The position numbers and the translations under genes are program-made. 64,000 bases of DNA from CABQCM01 sp965145485 (lineage in GTDB: Bacteria; Bacillota; Clostridia; Oscillospirales; Acutalibacteraceae), in contig CBCTCU010000001.1 of the NCBI GenBank assembly GCA_965145485.1, forward strand, positions 117,738-181,737. The letters run 5' to 3'. This document shows, piece by piece, positions 46,101 to 55,241 of the stretch (positions are counted from its first letter, which is position 1; every line of letters starts with the position of its first letter). Under the pieces are notes generated by a model. That model had not been told where the DNA came from. It saw only the letters and a list, made by a program, of their open reading frames with translations, and searched no databases.

Positions 46101-46225
46101 AAAAGGCCCATAAAGAAGCCGGAGTAACGGCGCGGCGAGATAAAAACTTTTGGCATGGCGTATTGTATGCGCCATGTGGATTTTTAACTCACCGCTCGAA
46201 ATTCAGCTGTTTTTATGGGCCTTTT
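46101..46225. mobile_element. MITE-like imperfect palindrome
   Basis: Outer 14-bp perfect inverted repeat, AAAAGGCCCATAAA (46101-46114) and its inverse at 46212-46225. Inner nested arms follow: GCGGCGAGATAAAAA (46132-46146) against TTTTTAACTCACCGC (46181-46195) with two mismatches, and CATGGCG (46154-46160) with CGCCATG (46170-46176). The whole 125 bases can fold into one long hairpin. It has no coding capacity of its own and overlaps the end of a broken gene. Confidence 0.6.
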
Positions 46226-47341
46226 GGTATGATATTGCTTTCCCGCTCTGCGAGCACATGGGCGTATGTGCCTATATCGTGATGCAGGCATTCGCGCGGG
46301 TGCCGTCCGCCCTGGCTCTTTATGCGGCGCGTCATGCGTTTGCTTTATATCAATGCTATCCAGAATATCCTCGACGATGACGCGGGCCTCGCGCTCAAGC
46401 TCGACCGATTTTTGAAGCCCTGCAATCGGGCCTTTGCGCATATCTTCCGGCGTGTAACAGGTCTGCTGTAGCCGATCATACAACCCGTCGCCATTGAGAG
46501 CAAGGAACATATCCTTGTGAATTGAGGAAAGCTTCTGCATCCGGGATCGCTGATCGCCGGTTACCAGCGAGGCGCTGTCCTGAAGATAAATATAGGCGGC
46601 GCGGCGGGCGTCAATCAAACTGCCGACGATGCTGGAAATAAAGTTGTATTCTTTCTTTTCCAGCCCCGTAATCATCATACGATAGGCGTCGTACCCAAAT
46701 TTATCGCAGGGGCGGAACATGTCCAGGCAGGCTTTCAGAGAGTCTTCCGGAGCGTCCGCCATCGAGATTGGTTCGCAGGTACGGTCGTACAGCCGTAGCT
46801 CATCTCCCGGAATATGGTCAAAAAGCGTGTGGTTGTTTTGGGTAAACAGTTCCTCTTGCCGCGCCTCGTCGTCGAAATAGGAACGGCCGAAAAATTTTAC
46901 CCCGCTGGCTGTCCGCTCGTATCCGAGCACAATGCCTCATTCGGGCGCCCCTCTCCCACCGATCACGAGGAAGGGGAAACCGGAGTCAATCGATTGTATC
47001 AGCCGGGCCTCGCGCTGCGCCTCGTCGTCGATGGTGTAATAATCTATTCCAAATGCATGCGAGTACGTCCGGATGAAGATTCATACAGCAGTACAAGATG
47101 TCCACGATATTAGAGCCTGGATCCCATGGATAGAACATGCTCAAACGATAACAGGAGCCCGTCAGACCCATGATCTGCTCATAGGAGGCCTGCATGCCAA
47201 TCATGTTAACGAGCTGCTGAAAGCATACACCAAACTATGCGGGTCCTTTAAGTCCTCCATCTGATACAGAGCCGCTATCGAATATAATGTTTCATATACC
47301 AATCGAGATAACCGAATGGCACAAAAGATAAAATACATCAT
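46184..47341 (-). pseudogene. Broken BtrH-N/peptidase C39-like gene
   Basis: A good ribosome binding site (GGAGGTC) and ATG at 47341 begin the gene, but the protein is split over frames. ALYQMEDLKDPHSLV shifts frame near 47240 to CFQQLVNMIGMQASYEQIMG and LTGSCYRLSMFYPWD, then again near 47075 to YSHAFGIDYYTIDDEAQREA and IDSGFPFLVIGGRGAPE. There an in-frame TGA (46939-46937) interrupts, and the same frame resumes as GIVLGYERTASGVKFFGRSYFDD. The pattern resembles BtrH-N-like proteins, in which the stop position is normally Cys (GPPECCIITGYE). Two frameshifts plus a stop make it a pseudogene. The final residues lie in the hairpin element. Confidence 0.72.
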
Positions 47342-48012
47342 GACCTCCTAATATATCCTAGGGTTCATTGAATGAAACCAGATACTTTCACGGATTGAAG
47401 GACCCTCTTTTTTGTACTCGCGAAAATTATGATATCGTTATAACGCGGTAAAAAATTATTTCATGGCTTGTCCTCCATATTGATGTTCTTGAATTCATGA
47501 TAACGCACAATGCCTGTTGTTAAATATAGCGATATTTTGTTCAATTACTCCACATGTAAAAATGTGTGAATGCTTGATTTATCCGTATTAATTGTTCCTG
47601 CTAATCCATAGGTCGGTTAATATATAGCATTTACAGTACTTGTCATACCCCACAAAAGGCCACGGCGTGGCAGTATTCTTTTTTGCTTTGGCCTGCTGTG
47701 TTGCGTTAGCGCACAAATTTTATCTATATAAAAAAGGCTCCCGAAGTTGTCATCCAGGATGCCTTTTCTACGAACCATATGCATTTTACATAGTTTTTTG
47801 TCTTATATGAGCGCCTTGGACATCGCAGCATCGTAGATCATGGTGGGGCCAAATCGGAGATCGCCCGATACACACGGGATTTTTCCGAAAACAAAAAACG
47901 CCGTCCCATGGAGCTGCCTTAAAAAGGGGATTATCGCGCCCCACGCTTCATCCAAATCGCCTCATACCAACTAGGACTGGATATCCGAGCGGAAAACTGG
48001 TTCCTTCCTATG
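47342..48012. other. AT-rich decayed stretch
   Basis: About 670 bases, clearly richer in A and T than the first 45 kb. No intact gene. A short readable fragment around 47847-47921 on the plus strand (KSEIARYTRDFSENKKRRPM) is of unknown origin. Confidence 0.45.
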
Positions 48013-48450
48013 TTATTCCAACCCACTATAGGTTGCGTCGTCCACTGCCTCCAGCCATTCATTCGAGGTTTCCTCGCCCGGCACCTCGATGGCTATGTGG
48101 GAGAACCAGCTGTCCTTCTTGGCGCCGTGCCAGTGTTTCACTTGTGCAGGGATCGTGATGACGGTGCCGGGGGTGAGGCTCACAGCCTCCTTACCTTCCT
48201 CCTGATACCAGCCCTCACCGGCAGTACAGACCAAGATCTGGCCGCCCCCGCTTTTTGCGTGATGGATGTGCCAGTTATTCCGGCAACCCGGCTCGAAGGT
48301 GACGTTGGCCAGAAACACCGGGCATTTGCCCGCTTCTGTTAACGGGTTCAGATAGGAATTACCGATGAAATACTGGGCGTAGGCTGTATTGGCGCTGCCC
48401 AGGCCGAACACATTTTCCTTTTCAAAGGAAGCTTTGTCATTGATACGCAT
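48013..48450 (-). CDS. Cupin-domain protein
   Basis: 145 residues, single cupin barrel: CRNNWHIHHAKSGGGQILVCTAGEGWYQEEG carries the first metal motif, and PAQVKHWHGAKKDSWFSHIAIE the second. Such proteins accompany carboxymuconolactone-decarboxylase-like proteins and aldo/keto reductases, as in this region. ATG 48450 (MRINDKASF) is chosen because AAGGAG lies 8-9 bases upstream; GTG 48459 is possible. A promoter with the shared upstream element lies at 48731-48759. Confidence 0.87.
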   Translation of the reverse strand: MRINDKASFEKENVFGLGSANTAYAQYFIGNSYLNPLTEAGKCPVFLANVTFEPGCRNNWHIHHAKSGGGQILVCTAGEGWYQEEGKEAVSLTPGTVITIPAQVKHWHGAKKDSWFSHIAIEVPGEETSNEWLEAVDDATYSGLE

Positions 48451-48462
48451 GAAAAACACTCC

Positions 48463-48687
48463 TTAATTGATTGGGATATAATGCAGATCGTGCATCTGTT
48501 CACAGATCATTTTTACCGGTTCCCCCAGTGGATAGCAGTCAATGCTCTTACAAGATATGGCCGCTCTATTGTTGCCTAACCTGGTTGGATACCAGCTTGT
48601 GCGGCAGCATGAACAGGAATAGCCCAAGGTGCCTGCCGTAACCGGATCGTTCCAACAGAAGAACGGCATCGGCCGATCCTGGCTCAT
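48463..48687 (-). pseudogene. Possible decayed reading frame in front of the cupin gene
   Basis: An open frame of 74 codons (MSQDRPMPFFCWNDPVTAG to MICEQMHDLHYIPIN) sits between the promoter at 48731 and the cupin gene. It has no ribosome binding site and no family resemblance that I recognise, and is Cys-rich. It may be a remnant of the gene once next to the promoter, or not a gene. Confidence 0.25.
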
Positions 48688-48730
48688 AAAGTAGGCTTGT
48701 CTTGGATGGCTTTCCGATAAGTCCTGTTAT

Positions 48731-48795
48731 ATTATAAAATAGGTTTCCATCAATGTCTAATACTTATCATTTATCTTTACCCATATGTTTTTTTA
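48731..48795 (-). promoter_or_regulatory. Promoter with shared 40-bp upstream element, copy A
   Basis: Minus strand TAGACA (48759-48754), 17-base spacer, TATAAT (48736-48731). The -35 box and the 36 bases upstream of it (48754-48795) match, at about 85%, the same region of the promoter at 59528-59556. In transcript orientation the common part reads GATAxGTATTAGACA, preceded by A-rich DNA. A regulator site is likely. Confidence 0.75.
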
Positions 48796-48826
48796 TAGAT
48801 AAGGCCAATGGTAGCCCATTTCGTTT

Positions 48827-49126
48827 TTAATGCAGTATCACATTAGAGTGACCCCAGGCCTCCTCATCGCCTTTATACCCGCGGCCCAGATTTCCCGGCA
48901 ACGAGGCTACAAAACGAAAGGTGCCCTCCTGTTCCGGCGTGGTGGTGACAGAGCCGTCCAACTCATAGGGCGTCTGCGTGCCGTCCTGCGCAATCTGGAC
49001 GGCGGACTGCCAGTCGATATATGTGATGGTTTCGTCGGCTACCGTAAACAGATGCAGAAACCAGACAACGGCGGCGCATAGCAAAAGAAAGACCACAATG
49101 CAAATCCATCGGGCCGCTTTTTTCAT
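48827..49126 (-). CDS. Small membrane-anchored protein, possibly truncated
   Basis: 99 residues. Basic N-terminus and one span (ICIVVFLLLCAAVVWFLHLF), then an extracellular segment YIDWQSAVQIAQDGTQTPYEL and TFRFVASLPGNLGRGY. I recall the last segment as the start of a longer sensor or signalling domain in related clostridial proteins, so this may be a 3'-truncated gene ending in an unrelated tail. GGTGGAGATGG precedes the ATG. Function unknown. Confidence 0.5.
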   Translation of the reverse strand: MKKAARWICIVVFLLLCAAVVWFLHLFTVADETITYIDWQSAVQIAQDGTQTPYELDGSVTTTPEQEGTFRFVASLPGNLGRGYKGDEEAWGHSNVILH

Positions 49127-49611
49127 GAGTCCATCTCCACCATTTCAGACGGATAGAACGATGTCTTTATTCTACATGAAACAGCCCACTTTGACAAGTT
49201 GAACAGGGGTTACCGCGTAAACGACTGCGATTTCGACGTAAACGACACCCCGGCGGGAAGATTTTTATGATAGAAATAGGGCATGTAGTGCGTAGATACC
49301 ACCAATGCCCTGTTTTCAAACATCCTGTTGTTACGACCTGACACGGAATTTCAGCGTCTTGGACATCGCCCCCGTTCAGGCGACGGTGACGCCAACTATT
49401 GTTTTTTTGCCCTTACATTACCGGCGGGCTTTTGTTCTCCCACACTCTTTTTGCTTACCCGATTGCCTCTCATTTTCAGTGGAAATCGACCCTGTTCCGG
49501 ATGGAATAGCGGGTGCTTTCTCTGCAAGATCGACCGTCAACATGGCGGCAGTGCGACTGGTCGTTTTGGCAAACGCACTCGTAGATGCATACCAATCGGG
49601 TGTGACGGCGG
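49127..49611. other. Gene-free stretch
   Basis: About 485 bases; no supported gene on either strand. Confidence 0.45.
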
Positions 49612-50512
49612 TTACACCAAAAAGTTTACAAGCACCCCCGTAACAAAAGAAAATACCATCACATAGGCCAGGTATAGAAGAAACCGCTTTATCCCAAGCA
49701 CAATTTTCAAAGCGCCCAAATTGGTGATTTTCGTCGAGGGCCCGGTGAGCATGAAGGAAGCGGCGCTGCCCACACTCATGCCGTCCCACAGCCATTGCTG
49801 CAGCAATGGAATGGTTCCACCGCCACAGGCGTAAAGAGGTACGCCTATGGTGGCCGCCATCAAAACGCCCAGCGCTTCATTCCCGCCGAACAGCGCCGCC
49901 ATCGCTTCCGCGGGGACATACCGCTGAAAGAGAGCGGAAAGCAACACACCGATCAGGAAGTAAAGCCCGGTAGCCTTTACATTGCGCCAAAGATTTTTGA
50001 GATAGCGCACGATAACATTAGGGTCTGTATCCCGATTTGCAGGCTCATCAAAGCCGGTAAAGTTGAAAAAAGGCTTATCCCTGTAGAAAAAGCGGATCAG
50101 CAGACCGGCAACGATGCCACAGAGAAAGCAGGAAACAATCCGCACGGTCAGCACGGTGCCTCCAAGAGCAGCGCTGTAAATGATGAGCTGAGGATTGAGA
50201 AGAATCGACGACATCATAAACGCAGCCAACCAGTCGTCTTTCATGCCTCCGCGGGAAAAGGAGGCAGCAATGGGGATTGTGCCATACATACACAGGGGGG
50301 ATGCGATCCCCAATGCGCTGGCCGCCACAACCCCCCAGAATGCCTAGCCGTTTTCCCTGCAAAGAACGGAAAGCGCGGTGAATCGTATCTTTGGCAAAGA
50401 CAGAAACCGCTGAGCCGATCACCATACCCAGCACCCACCAGCCAAAGATTTGCTCCAGTTGGACGCTGAAATAGTACCAAAGATAAATAAGCTCTCGTCT
50501 GAGAATTTCCAT
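49612..50512 (-). pseudogene. YraQ/DUF318-type permease with a homopolymer frameshift
   Basis: The first ~57 residues (MEILRRELIYLWYYFSVQLE to SLQGKRLGILGG) are in one frame; the rest is in another, from VVAASALGIASPLCMYGTIPI to FSFVTGVLVNFLV. The switch falls in a run of six C on the plus strand (50331-50336). Removing one base gives a continuous protein of 299 residues with about eight membrane spans. It resembles UPF0718/YraQ permeases, whose GIASPLCMYGTIPIA and CGGGTIPL motifs are intact. The short run and otherwise clean protein suggest a recent slip, phase variation or a read error. Confidence 0.78.
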
Positions 50513-50966
50513 CTGCGCTTTCCCACCTTTATAAAATCAGCGATCCCCCTCTGTTCGGTCCGGCAGACAGTACGGTCCGCTGCTGGTAAAAAGCAATATC
50601 GCCTCGGCTTCCATATCCTGCGTCACATTGGGGTGAGGCCACCCTTGCGATCCAGCCAAAACACGCGGCCATCGTGTAAAAATCGCCGGACACGGTCAAC
50701 CCGGGTTAACAGCTCTTGTGCCATACCGTCTGAAATGGCTTGCCCCCGCACAGACCGGTTCCGGTTTGGGTAGCCGGTCCCGTCATACACTATCCCGTAG
50801 GACGGATTTCGTCGAGGGCTTTCCCGGTGTCCCGAACGGCCTGAGGAAAACGCCGGCCAATCCCAGCCGGAACCGTGGCGCTCCCGGACAAGAAAGCGGT
50901 ATCGAGCGCCATATACCATCACAGGGTGGTGAAAACCACAGTTCCCATGCATCCCCCTATACGAAT
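50513..50966. other. Gene-free or decayed stretch
   Basis: About 450 bases between the permease and the CMD gene. An open minus-strand frame occurs (50623-51045) but overlaps the real CMD gene and has no recognisable product. Confidence 0.4.
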
Positions 50967-51659
50967 TTACTCCCTTGATTCCGCCGCCTTGTTGATGCAG
51001 GCAATGGCATTCAAGCTGCGGGGGTAGCCGATGTATGGAAGGCATTGAGAGACGACCTTCACCAGGAAGTCCTTGTCGTTGCCCATGTTCATATTGCCGC
51101 CCGCGTGCGCCGTCAACTGTGGCTCACAGCCGCCCTGGGCCGCCAGAAAGCAGAAGGTGATCATCTCCCGCTGAGCCAAGGTAAGACCAGTGCGGGTATA
51201 GTAGTCGCCAAAGCAATTGGCCGCCAGCCAACGGTTGATATGGCCGTTTTTCCAGGCGTCTTTCATCCCGTCCTCGAAAATGTCCACCTGCGTCTGAATC
51301 CCTTTTTCCAGCCGGTTCTCCATCGTCGTGGTCGCCTGTCCTTCCAAGGGCAGCGTGACGCCGCGTAGTACCAAAATGTCGTTGGTTGTATCCAAAAACG
51401 GCTTTACCCGGCCGATGCCCAAGTAGTCCACCGCCTGATAGACAATCTCTTTGACCATGACGGGAGTAAGTCCCGCGTCCAGCGCACGGGGCAGGGCCAG
51501 CTTAAATTCATCCACCCCCTGGCAGCCCAGCAGTGTGGCAAGAATCGCCATATGGCGGGTCACTTCATCAAGCTGCTGCCCTTCTTCTTTGGGCACTTCC
51601 TCAAAAGCAAAATGCTCAAAGCGTTCTGCAAATTCCGGATCGGTTTCTCGATAGTTCAT
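50967..51659 (-). CDS. Carboxymuconolactone decarboxylase-family protein
   Basis: 230 residues with two CMD (AhpD-like) domains. The second has ITFCFLAAQGGCEPQLTAHAGG, including the Glu-Cys-His arrangement near residues 175-190. The first (MAILATLLGCQGVDEFKLALPRALDAG) lacks a CxxC pair. Members act as decarboxylases or as peroxiredoxin-like or redox carriers; specific function unknown. AAGGAGGATGTTAGG precedes the ATG at 51659. Lies 13 bases after the aldo/keto reductase gene, same operon. Confidence 0.9.
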   Translation of the reverse strand: MNYRETDPEFAERFEHFAFEEVPKEEGQQLDEVTRHMAILATLLGCQGVDEFKLALPRALDAGLTPVMVKEIVYQAVDYLGIGRVKPFLDTTNDILVLRGVTLPLEGQATTTMENRLEKGIQTQVDIFEDGMKDAWKNGHINRWLAANCFGDYYTRTGLTLAQREMITFCFLAAQGGCEPQLTAHAGGNMNMGNDKDFLVKVVSQCLPYIGYPRSLNAIACINKAAESRE

Positions 51660-51672
51660 CCTAACATCCTCC

Positions 51673-52719
51673 TTATGCTTTTTCAATTTTCTGATTACCG
51701 GTGGACCATACGTGCTGCTGTTTTGCGGCCGCCGGCGTGTTCTGCGCCATAACGCCCACCAGCCTGTGAGGAACATAGAGCTCTTCCAAATAGGCGGCTT
51801 CCTCCGGCACCAGGGCAAGCTCCACCGCCTTGGCGGCGCCCTCGATATGATGCAGCTTGGTGGCGCCCACTACGGGGGAGGTTACTTTGGTGAGCAGCCA
51901 TGCCAATGCAATCTCGGTCATGGATACGCCCCGTTTCTCGGCCAGTTCCGCCACCCGGCCGATAATGGCCGCGTCCTGTGCGGCGGTAGCGTCATATTTG
52001 AATTTGGCATAACGGTCTTCTTCCAGTCGTTTGGAGCTCTCGCCGGGGTGCTTGGAGAGCCGTCCTCCCGCTAAAGCACTGTAAGGCGTCATGGCAATGT
52101 TGTCTTCCTGGCAGAGCTTGGCCATCTCCCGTTCCTCCTCGCGGAAGATCAGGTTGTAATGCCCCTGGATGGAGATGAATTTGGCAAAGCCCTCCTTCTC
52201 AGCCAGGGCATTTGCCTTGGCCAGCTGATAAGCAAAGCAGTTGGAGATGCCGATGTACCGCGCTTTTCCCGCCTTTACGATGCGGTCGAGCCCCTCCATA
52301 ATGTCGTAGAGAGGCGTCTCATAGTCCCACATGTGGTAGATGTATAGATCAACATAATCCATCCCCAGATTTTTCAAACTGGTGTTGACCATCCGCTCGA
52401 TGTGTTGCTGGCCGGTGATGCCGGCGGCGATCTCCTCCGGGGTGCGGGGCAGGAACTTGGTGGCTACCACCACATCCTCCCGCTTTGCAAAGTCCCGCAG
52501 CGCCCGGCCCAGGTACTGTTCGCTGGTGCCGCTCTGGTAGCCAATGGCGGTGTCAAAAAAGTTGACCCCCAGCTCCAGCCCACGCCGGATGATTTCGCGG
52601 GAATGCTCCTCATCCAGCGTCCAGCTGTGCTGGCCATTTCCTGCGTCCCCGAACCCCATGCATCCCATGCAGATGCGGGAGACATGGAGCCCCGAATTGC
52701 CTAATCTAGTATACTGCAT
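51673..52719 (-). CDS. Aldo/keto reductase
   Basis: 348 residues, TIM-barrel AKR. Catalytic tetrad is complete: Asp and Tyr in FFDTAIGYQSG, Lys in VVVATKFLP, His in YIYHMWD. AWLLTKVTSPVVGATK near 265 belongs to the NADP+ site. It reduces aldehydes or quinones with NADPH. AAGGAGGAATACAAC precedes ATG 52719. First gene of a two-gene unit with the CMD protein. Confidence 0.93.
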   Translation of the reverse strand: MQYTRLGNSGLHVSRICMGCMGFGDAGNGQHSWTLDEEHSREIIRRGLELGVNFFDTAIGYQSGTSEQYLGRALRDFAKREDVVVATKFLPRTPEEIAAGITGQQHIERMVNTSLKNLGMDYVDLYIYHMWDYETPLYDIMEGLDRIVKAGKARYIGISNCFAYQLAKANALAEKEGFAKFISIQGHYNLIFREEEREMAKLCQEDNIAMTPYSALAGGRLSKHPGESSKRLEEDRYAKFKYDATAAQDAAIIGRVAELAEKRGVSMTEIALAWLLTKVTSPVVGATKLHHIEGAAKAVELALVPEEAAYLEELYVPHRLVGVMAQNTPAAAKQQHVWSTGNQKIEKA

Positions 52720-53009
52720 GTTGTATTCCTCCTTACCCGGCGCATACCGTGCGGGTTATTGTGTTGTGGTTTTCTTCCGACCATTTCCGGAGCGTGTGCG
52801 TTCGATCCTCGTCTGGCAACGGGCTCCCCGGCAATCGGCAGGAATCCCTTTGGTATTTCGACTTCTTCTGCACACCCGTCCCAACGGGTGACCTTGATCT
52901 TTGCCCTGGTGCAGATGACTCCTGTACAGGGGTGGCCGGAGCCGCAGGCTGCCAGAGAAACGGCCGTTACCCCGGCCCGCAGCAAGCCGTCGTTTCGTGC
53001 TTCCCCACT
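52720..53009. other. Gene-free stretch upstream of the reductase
   Basis: 290 bases; no supported gene and no consensus promoter seen. Confidence 0.4.
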
Positions 53010-54050
53010 CTATGCGTCGATGCTTACTAATTCGTATTCCCGGCTGCCCAGGCCGATCTCCCCGGCGTGTTCGAGCGTCAAAAGACCATTGCGGCTCTCA
53101 ATACGCTGGATGAGGGAATCGCCGTCATCAGCGGAATATACCAAATCAATGCAGGCCTGATCCACCGCAACCGGATCAAAAGAGGCTAAAATGCCGATGT
53201 CGTGCATATCCGGCTGAGCCGGGCTGCCGTCGCAGTCACAGTCCACCGAAAGCCGGTTCATGACGTTGATATACAGCATCCGGTCATCCATGTAGTCGCT
53301 TACCGACTTGGCCGCCTCCGCCATGGATTCTAAAAAAGCGTCCTGATCGCCGCCCCATATACTGCCGCCGGTTCCGCCCGAGTGGATGTGGGCCTTTCCG
53401 TCAGAGGAGGCAATGCCGATCGACGTGTTTTTGATGGCTCCGCCAAAACCCGCCATAGAATGCCCTTTAAAATGAGAAAGCACCACGAAGTAGTCGTAGT
53501 TTTCCACATGGGAACCCACATGGTTTTCGGTCAAGTGAGTGCCGCCGGTCACAGGCAGGGTCATGGAGCCGTCAGCGTCCATGATATCCACATCCGCGAT
53601 AGCGGTATAGCCGTGATCCTCCGCCACCTGTCGGTGATAAGCCGTATTGGCCCGCTGGCCGCCATAAGCGGTATTGCACTCCACAATGGTGCCGTTCACC
53701 GCTTGCACCAGATCACCGATGAGCTCCGGCCTCAGATAGTTGCTGCCCGGCTCCCCGGTGCTGATTTTGACGGCAATCTTTCCTTCCGGGAGCTCGGCTC
53801 CCATCGCCTCGTAAATGGCCACCAATCCCTGAGCGGAAATATCGGTGGTCATGTACACGGTGGACACACCGCCGGTAGTTCCCCCCGGCTGTCCGTTTTC
53901 CCCGGCCGCTGACTGCGGGGGCTGGGATGCCGGTGAACCGGCGCCTGAGGAGTCGCTCCCCGATGGGGCCGGGGACTCATTGGAGACGCACCCCGCCAGC
54001 ATCCCCACGCATAACAGCATTGCACAACACAGTGATAATCGCTTTTTCAT
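53010..54050 (-). CDS. DUF362-domain lipoprotein
   Basis: 346 residues. Signal peptide with lipobox MLAGC (Cys21), then a Ser/Pro/Gly-rich linker to about residue 60. The mature part matches DUF362: VAVKISTGEPGSNYLRP-like start, FVVLSHFKGHSMAGFGGAIKN, and DCDCDGSPAQPDMHDIGILASFDPVAVD, which keeps the family's C-x-C motif. DUF362 proteins are usually cytoplasmic and often fused to ferredoxins; here it is anchored outside. AGGAGG precedes ATG 54050. Confidence 0.87.
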   Translation of the reverse strand: MKKRLSLCCAMLLCVGMLAGCVSNESPAPSGSDSSGAGSPASQPPQSAAGENGQPGGTTGGVSTVYMTTDISAQGLVAIYEAMGAELPEGKIAVKISTGEPGSNYLRPELIGDLVQAVNGTIVECNTAYGGQRANTAYHRQVAEDHGYTAIADVDIMDADGSMTLPVTGGTHLTENHVGSHVENYDYFVVLSHFKGHSMAGFGGAIKNTSIGIASSDGKAHIHSGGTGGSIWGGDQDAFLESMAEAAKSVSDYMDDRMLYINVMNRLSVDCDCDGSPAQPDMHDIGILASFDPVAVDQACIDLVYSADDGDSLIQRIESRNGLLTLEHAGEIGLGSREYELVSIDA

Positions 54051-54524
54051 CTGGAACCTCCTTCTATTTTACTATTTTTCACTTCCATAAAGCGCTTCAT
54101 CGTCCCTCGACACACGAGCCGGGTCCCGGACGCCGTCCACAGCCGGCTTTCAAAGGAAGGGGGCCGGTTCGGGCTAGGTCCCAAATGGTGGGGGACACCG
54201 ATATCGCAGAAAACCAGGATACCGAAAAAATTAGGATACCGTCATAGGCAAGGGAATATATTCCGGATCTGCTCATAACCGGCGCACAGGCGCTTTTGAC
54301 CCAAGCGAAACAAACGTCGGCATTGCCGCTGTTTCAATCGCCTGATCCGCCGCACGGGCGTCCTGAAAATGAGCGCCTTCTAGCAAAAAGGAAATCAACG
54401 GTGTCACGCGCCGATAGCCCGTGTGCAGATTTTATGCCTGTTGCAAAGCGCACAGCGATATCCTGATTCTAAAGTCATTTCGGCTGCTCTTGCAAGGTCT
54501 GGCATGCCCAGGCCGTATAGCGTT
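54051..54524. other. Gene-free stretch
   Basis: About 470 bases. Two copies of AGGATACCG occur about 16 bases apart near 54217. No gene recognised. Confidence 0.4.
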
Positions 54525-55223
54525 TCACGATTCCGTGTTACGGGTTTTTTTGCCCGACGGTTTCCGCAGCAGCTTGGAAACATAATAGGCTAGGAAGATA
54601 AAGGTACCCATCATGGCTAGATAGTCCAAATAGAAGAGTGGGATCGGCTCGCTGTAATCCAGAAATACAAAATGGGTTTGCAGCAGCATATAGGTAAGAA
54701 AGTCGCGCCGGATCAATACCGAAAGGCCATAGATGGCAATTCCCGCGCCAAGGATGGGGAACAGAGTCGTTCGCAAGCGGGAGGATTGCCGCGGCTTGAG
54801 CGCTTTTTTGGCCATACCCAGGAACATGCCCCAGTGCAGGCCCAAATGCAGCGCCATCAGCACAAAGCCCCAGTGGGAGGCCGCCATGTGCAGCAGGCGT
54901 GCGAAGGACATATGGCCCCGGATGTGCAAAAAGGAAAAGACGTGGCGAGAAAGCATGATCCCACTGACCATCAGGCCAATCATGGCGAGAAATACCAATA
55001 TAGCCACGATCAACTGAAAAATGCGGACCGGTGTGTATTTGCCTTTGAAAAGGGATTTGTACCAATTCACGTTTAATATATGATGCAGGATGAAGAGGAG
55101 AAACATCGCCGCTCCCGCCCGTTCGTGGGCGACACCGTCCCAGAACTGGTATCCCGTCAAAAACAGCAGGGCCAGCGTCATCAGAATATCCACCGCGATT
55201 TTCATGATCGCTTTCGGCTTCAC
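54525..55223 (-). CDS. DUF4405 membrane protein (possible cytochrome b)
   Basis: 232 residues, five or six membrane spans. Many His residues lie at membrane ends (LHHILNVNWY, SRHVFSFLHIRGHMSFARLLHMAASHW, ALHLGLHWG), as in cytochrome b561-like haem proteins and the DUF4405 family. Haem binding is inferred. GTG start with GGAGGTGAGGGACT upstream. It is the last gene of the minus-strand operon and lies 18 bases after a flavodoxin lipoprotein, so it may pass electrons from the membrane pool to that protein. Confidence 0.85.
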   Translation of the reverse strand: MKPKAIMKIAVDILMTLALLFLTGYQFWDGVAHERAGAAMFLLFILHHILNVNWYKSLFKGKYTPVRIFQLIVAILVFLAMIGLMVSGIMLSRHVFSFLHIRGHMSFARLLHMAASHWGFVLMALHLGLHWGMFLGMAKKALKPRQSSRLRTTLFPILGAGIAIYGLSVLIRRDFLTYMLLQTHFVFLDYSEPIPLFYLDYLAMMGTFIFLAYYVSKLLRKPSGKKTRNTES

Positions 55224-55241
55224 AGTCCCTCACCTCCGCCT

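Noticed and set aside
47847..47921. Short readable peptide in the AT-rich gap, possibly a transposase remnant
   Set aside because: Too short and without a DDE or other diagnostic motif.
50623..51045. 140-codon minus-strand frame upstream of the permease
   Set aside because: Overlaps the end of the CMD gene and shows no family pattern.
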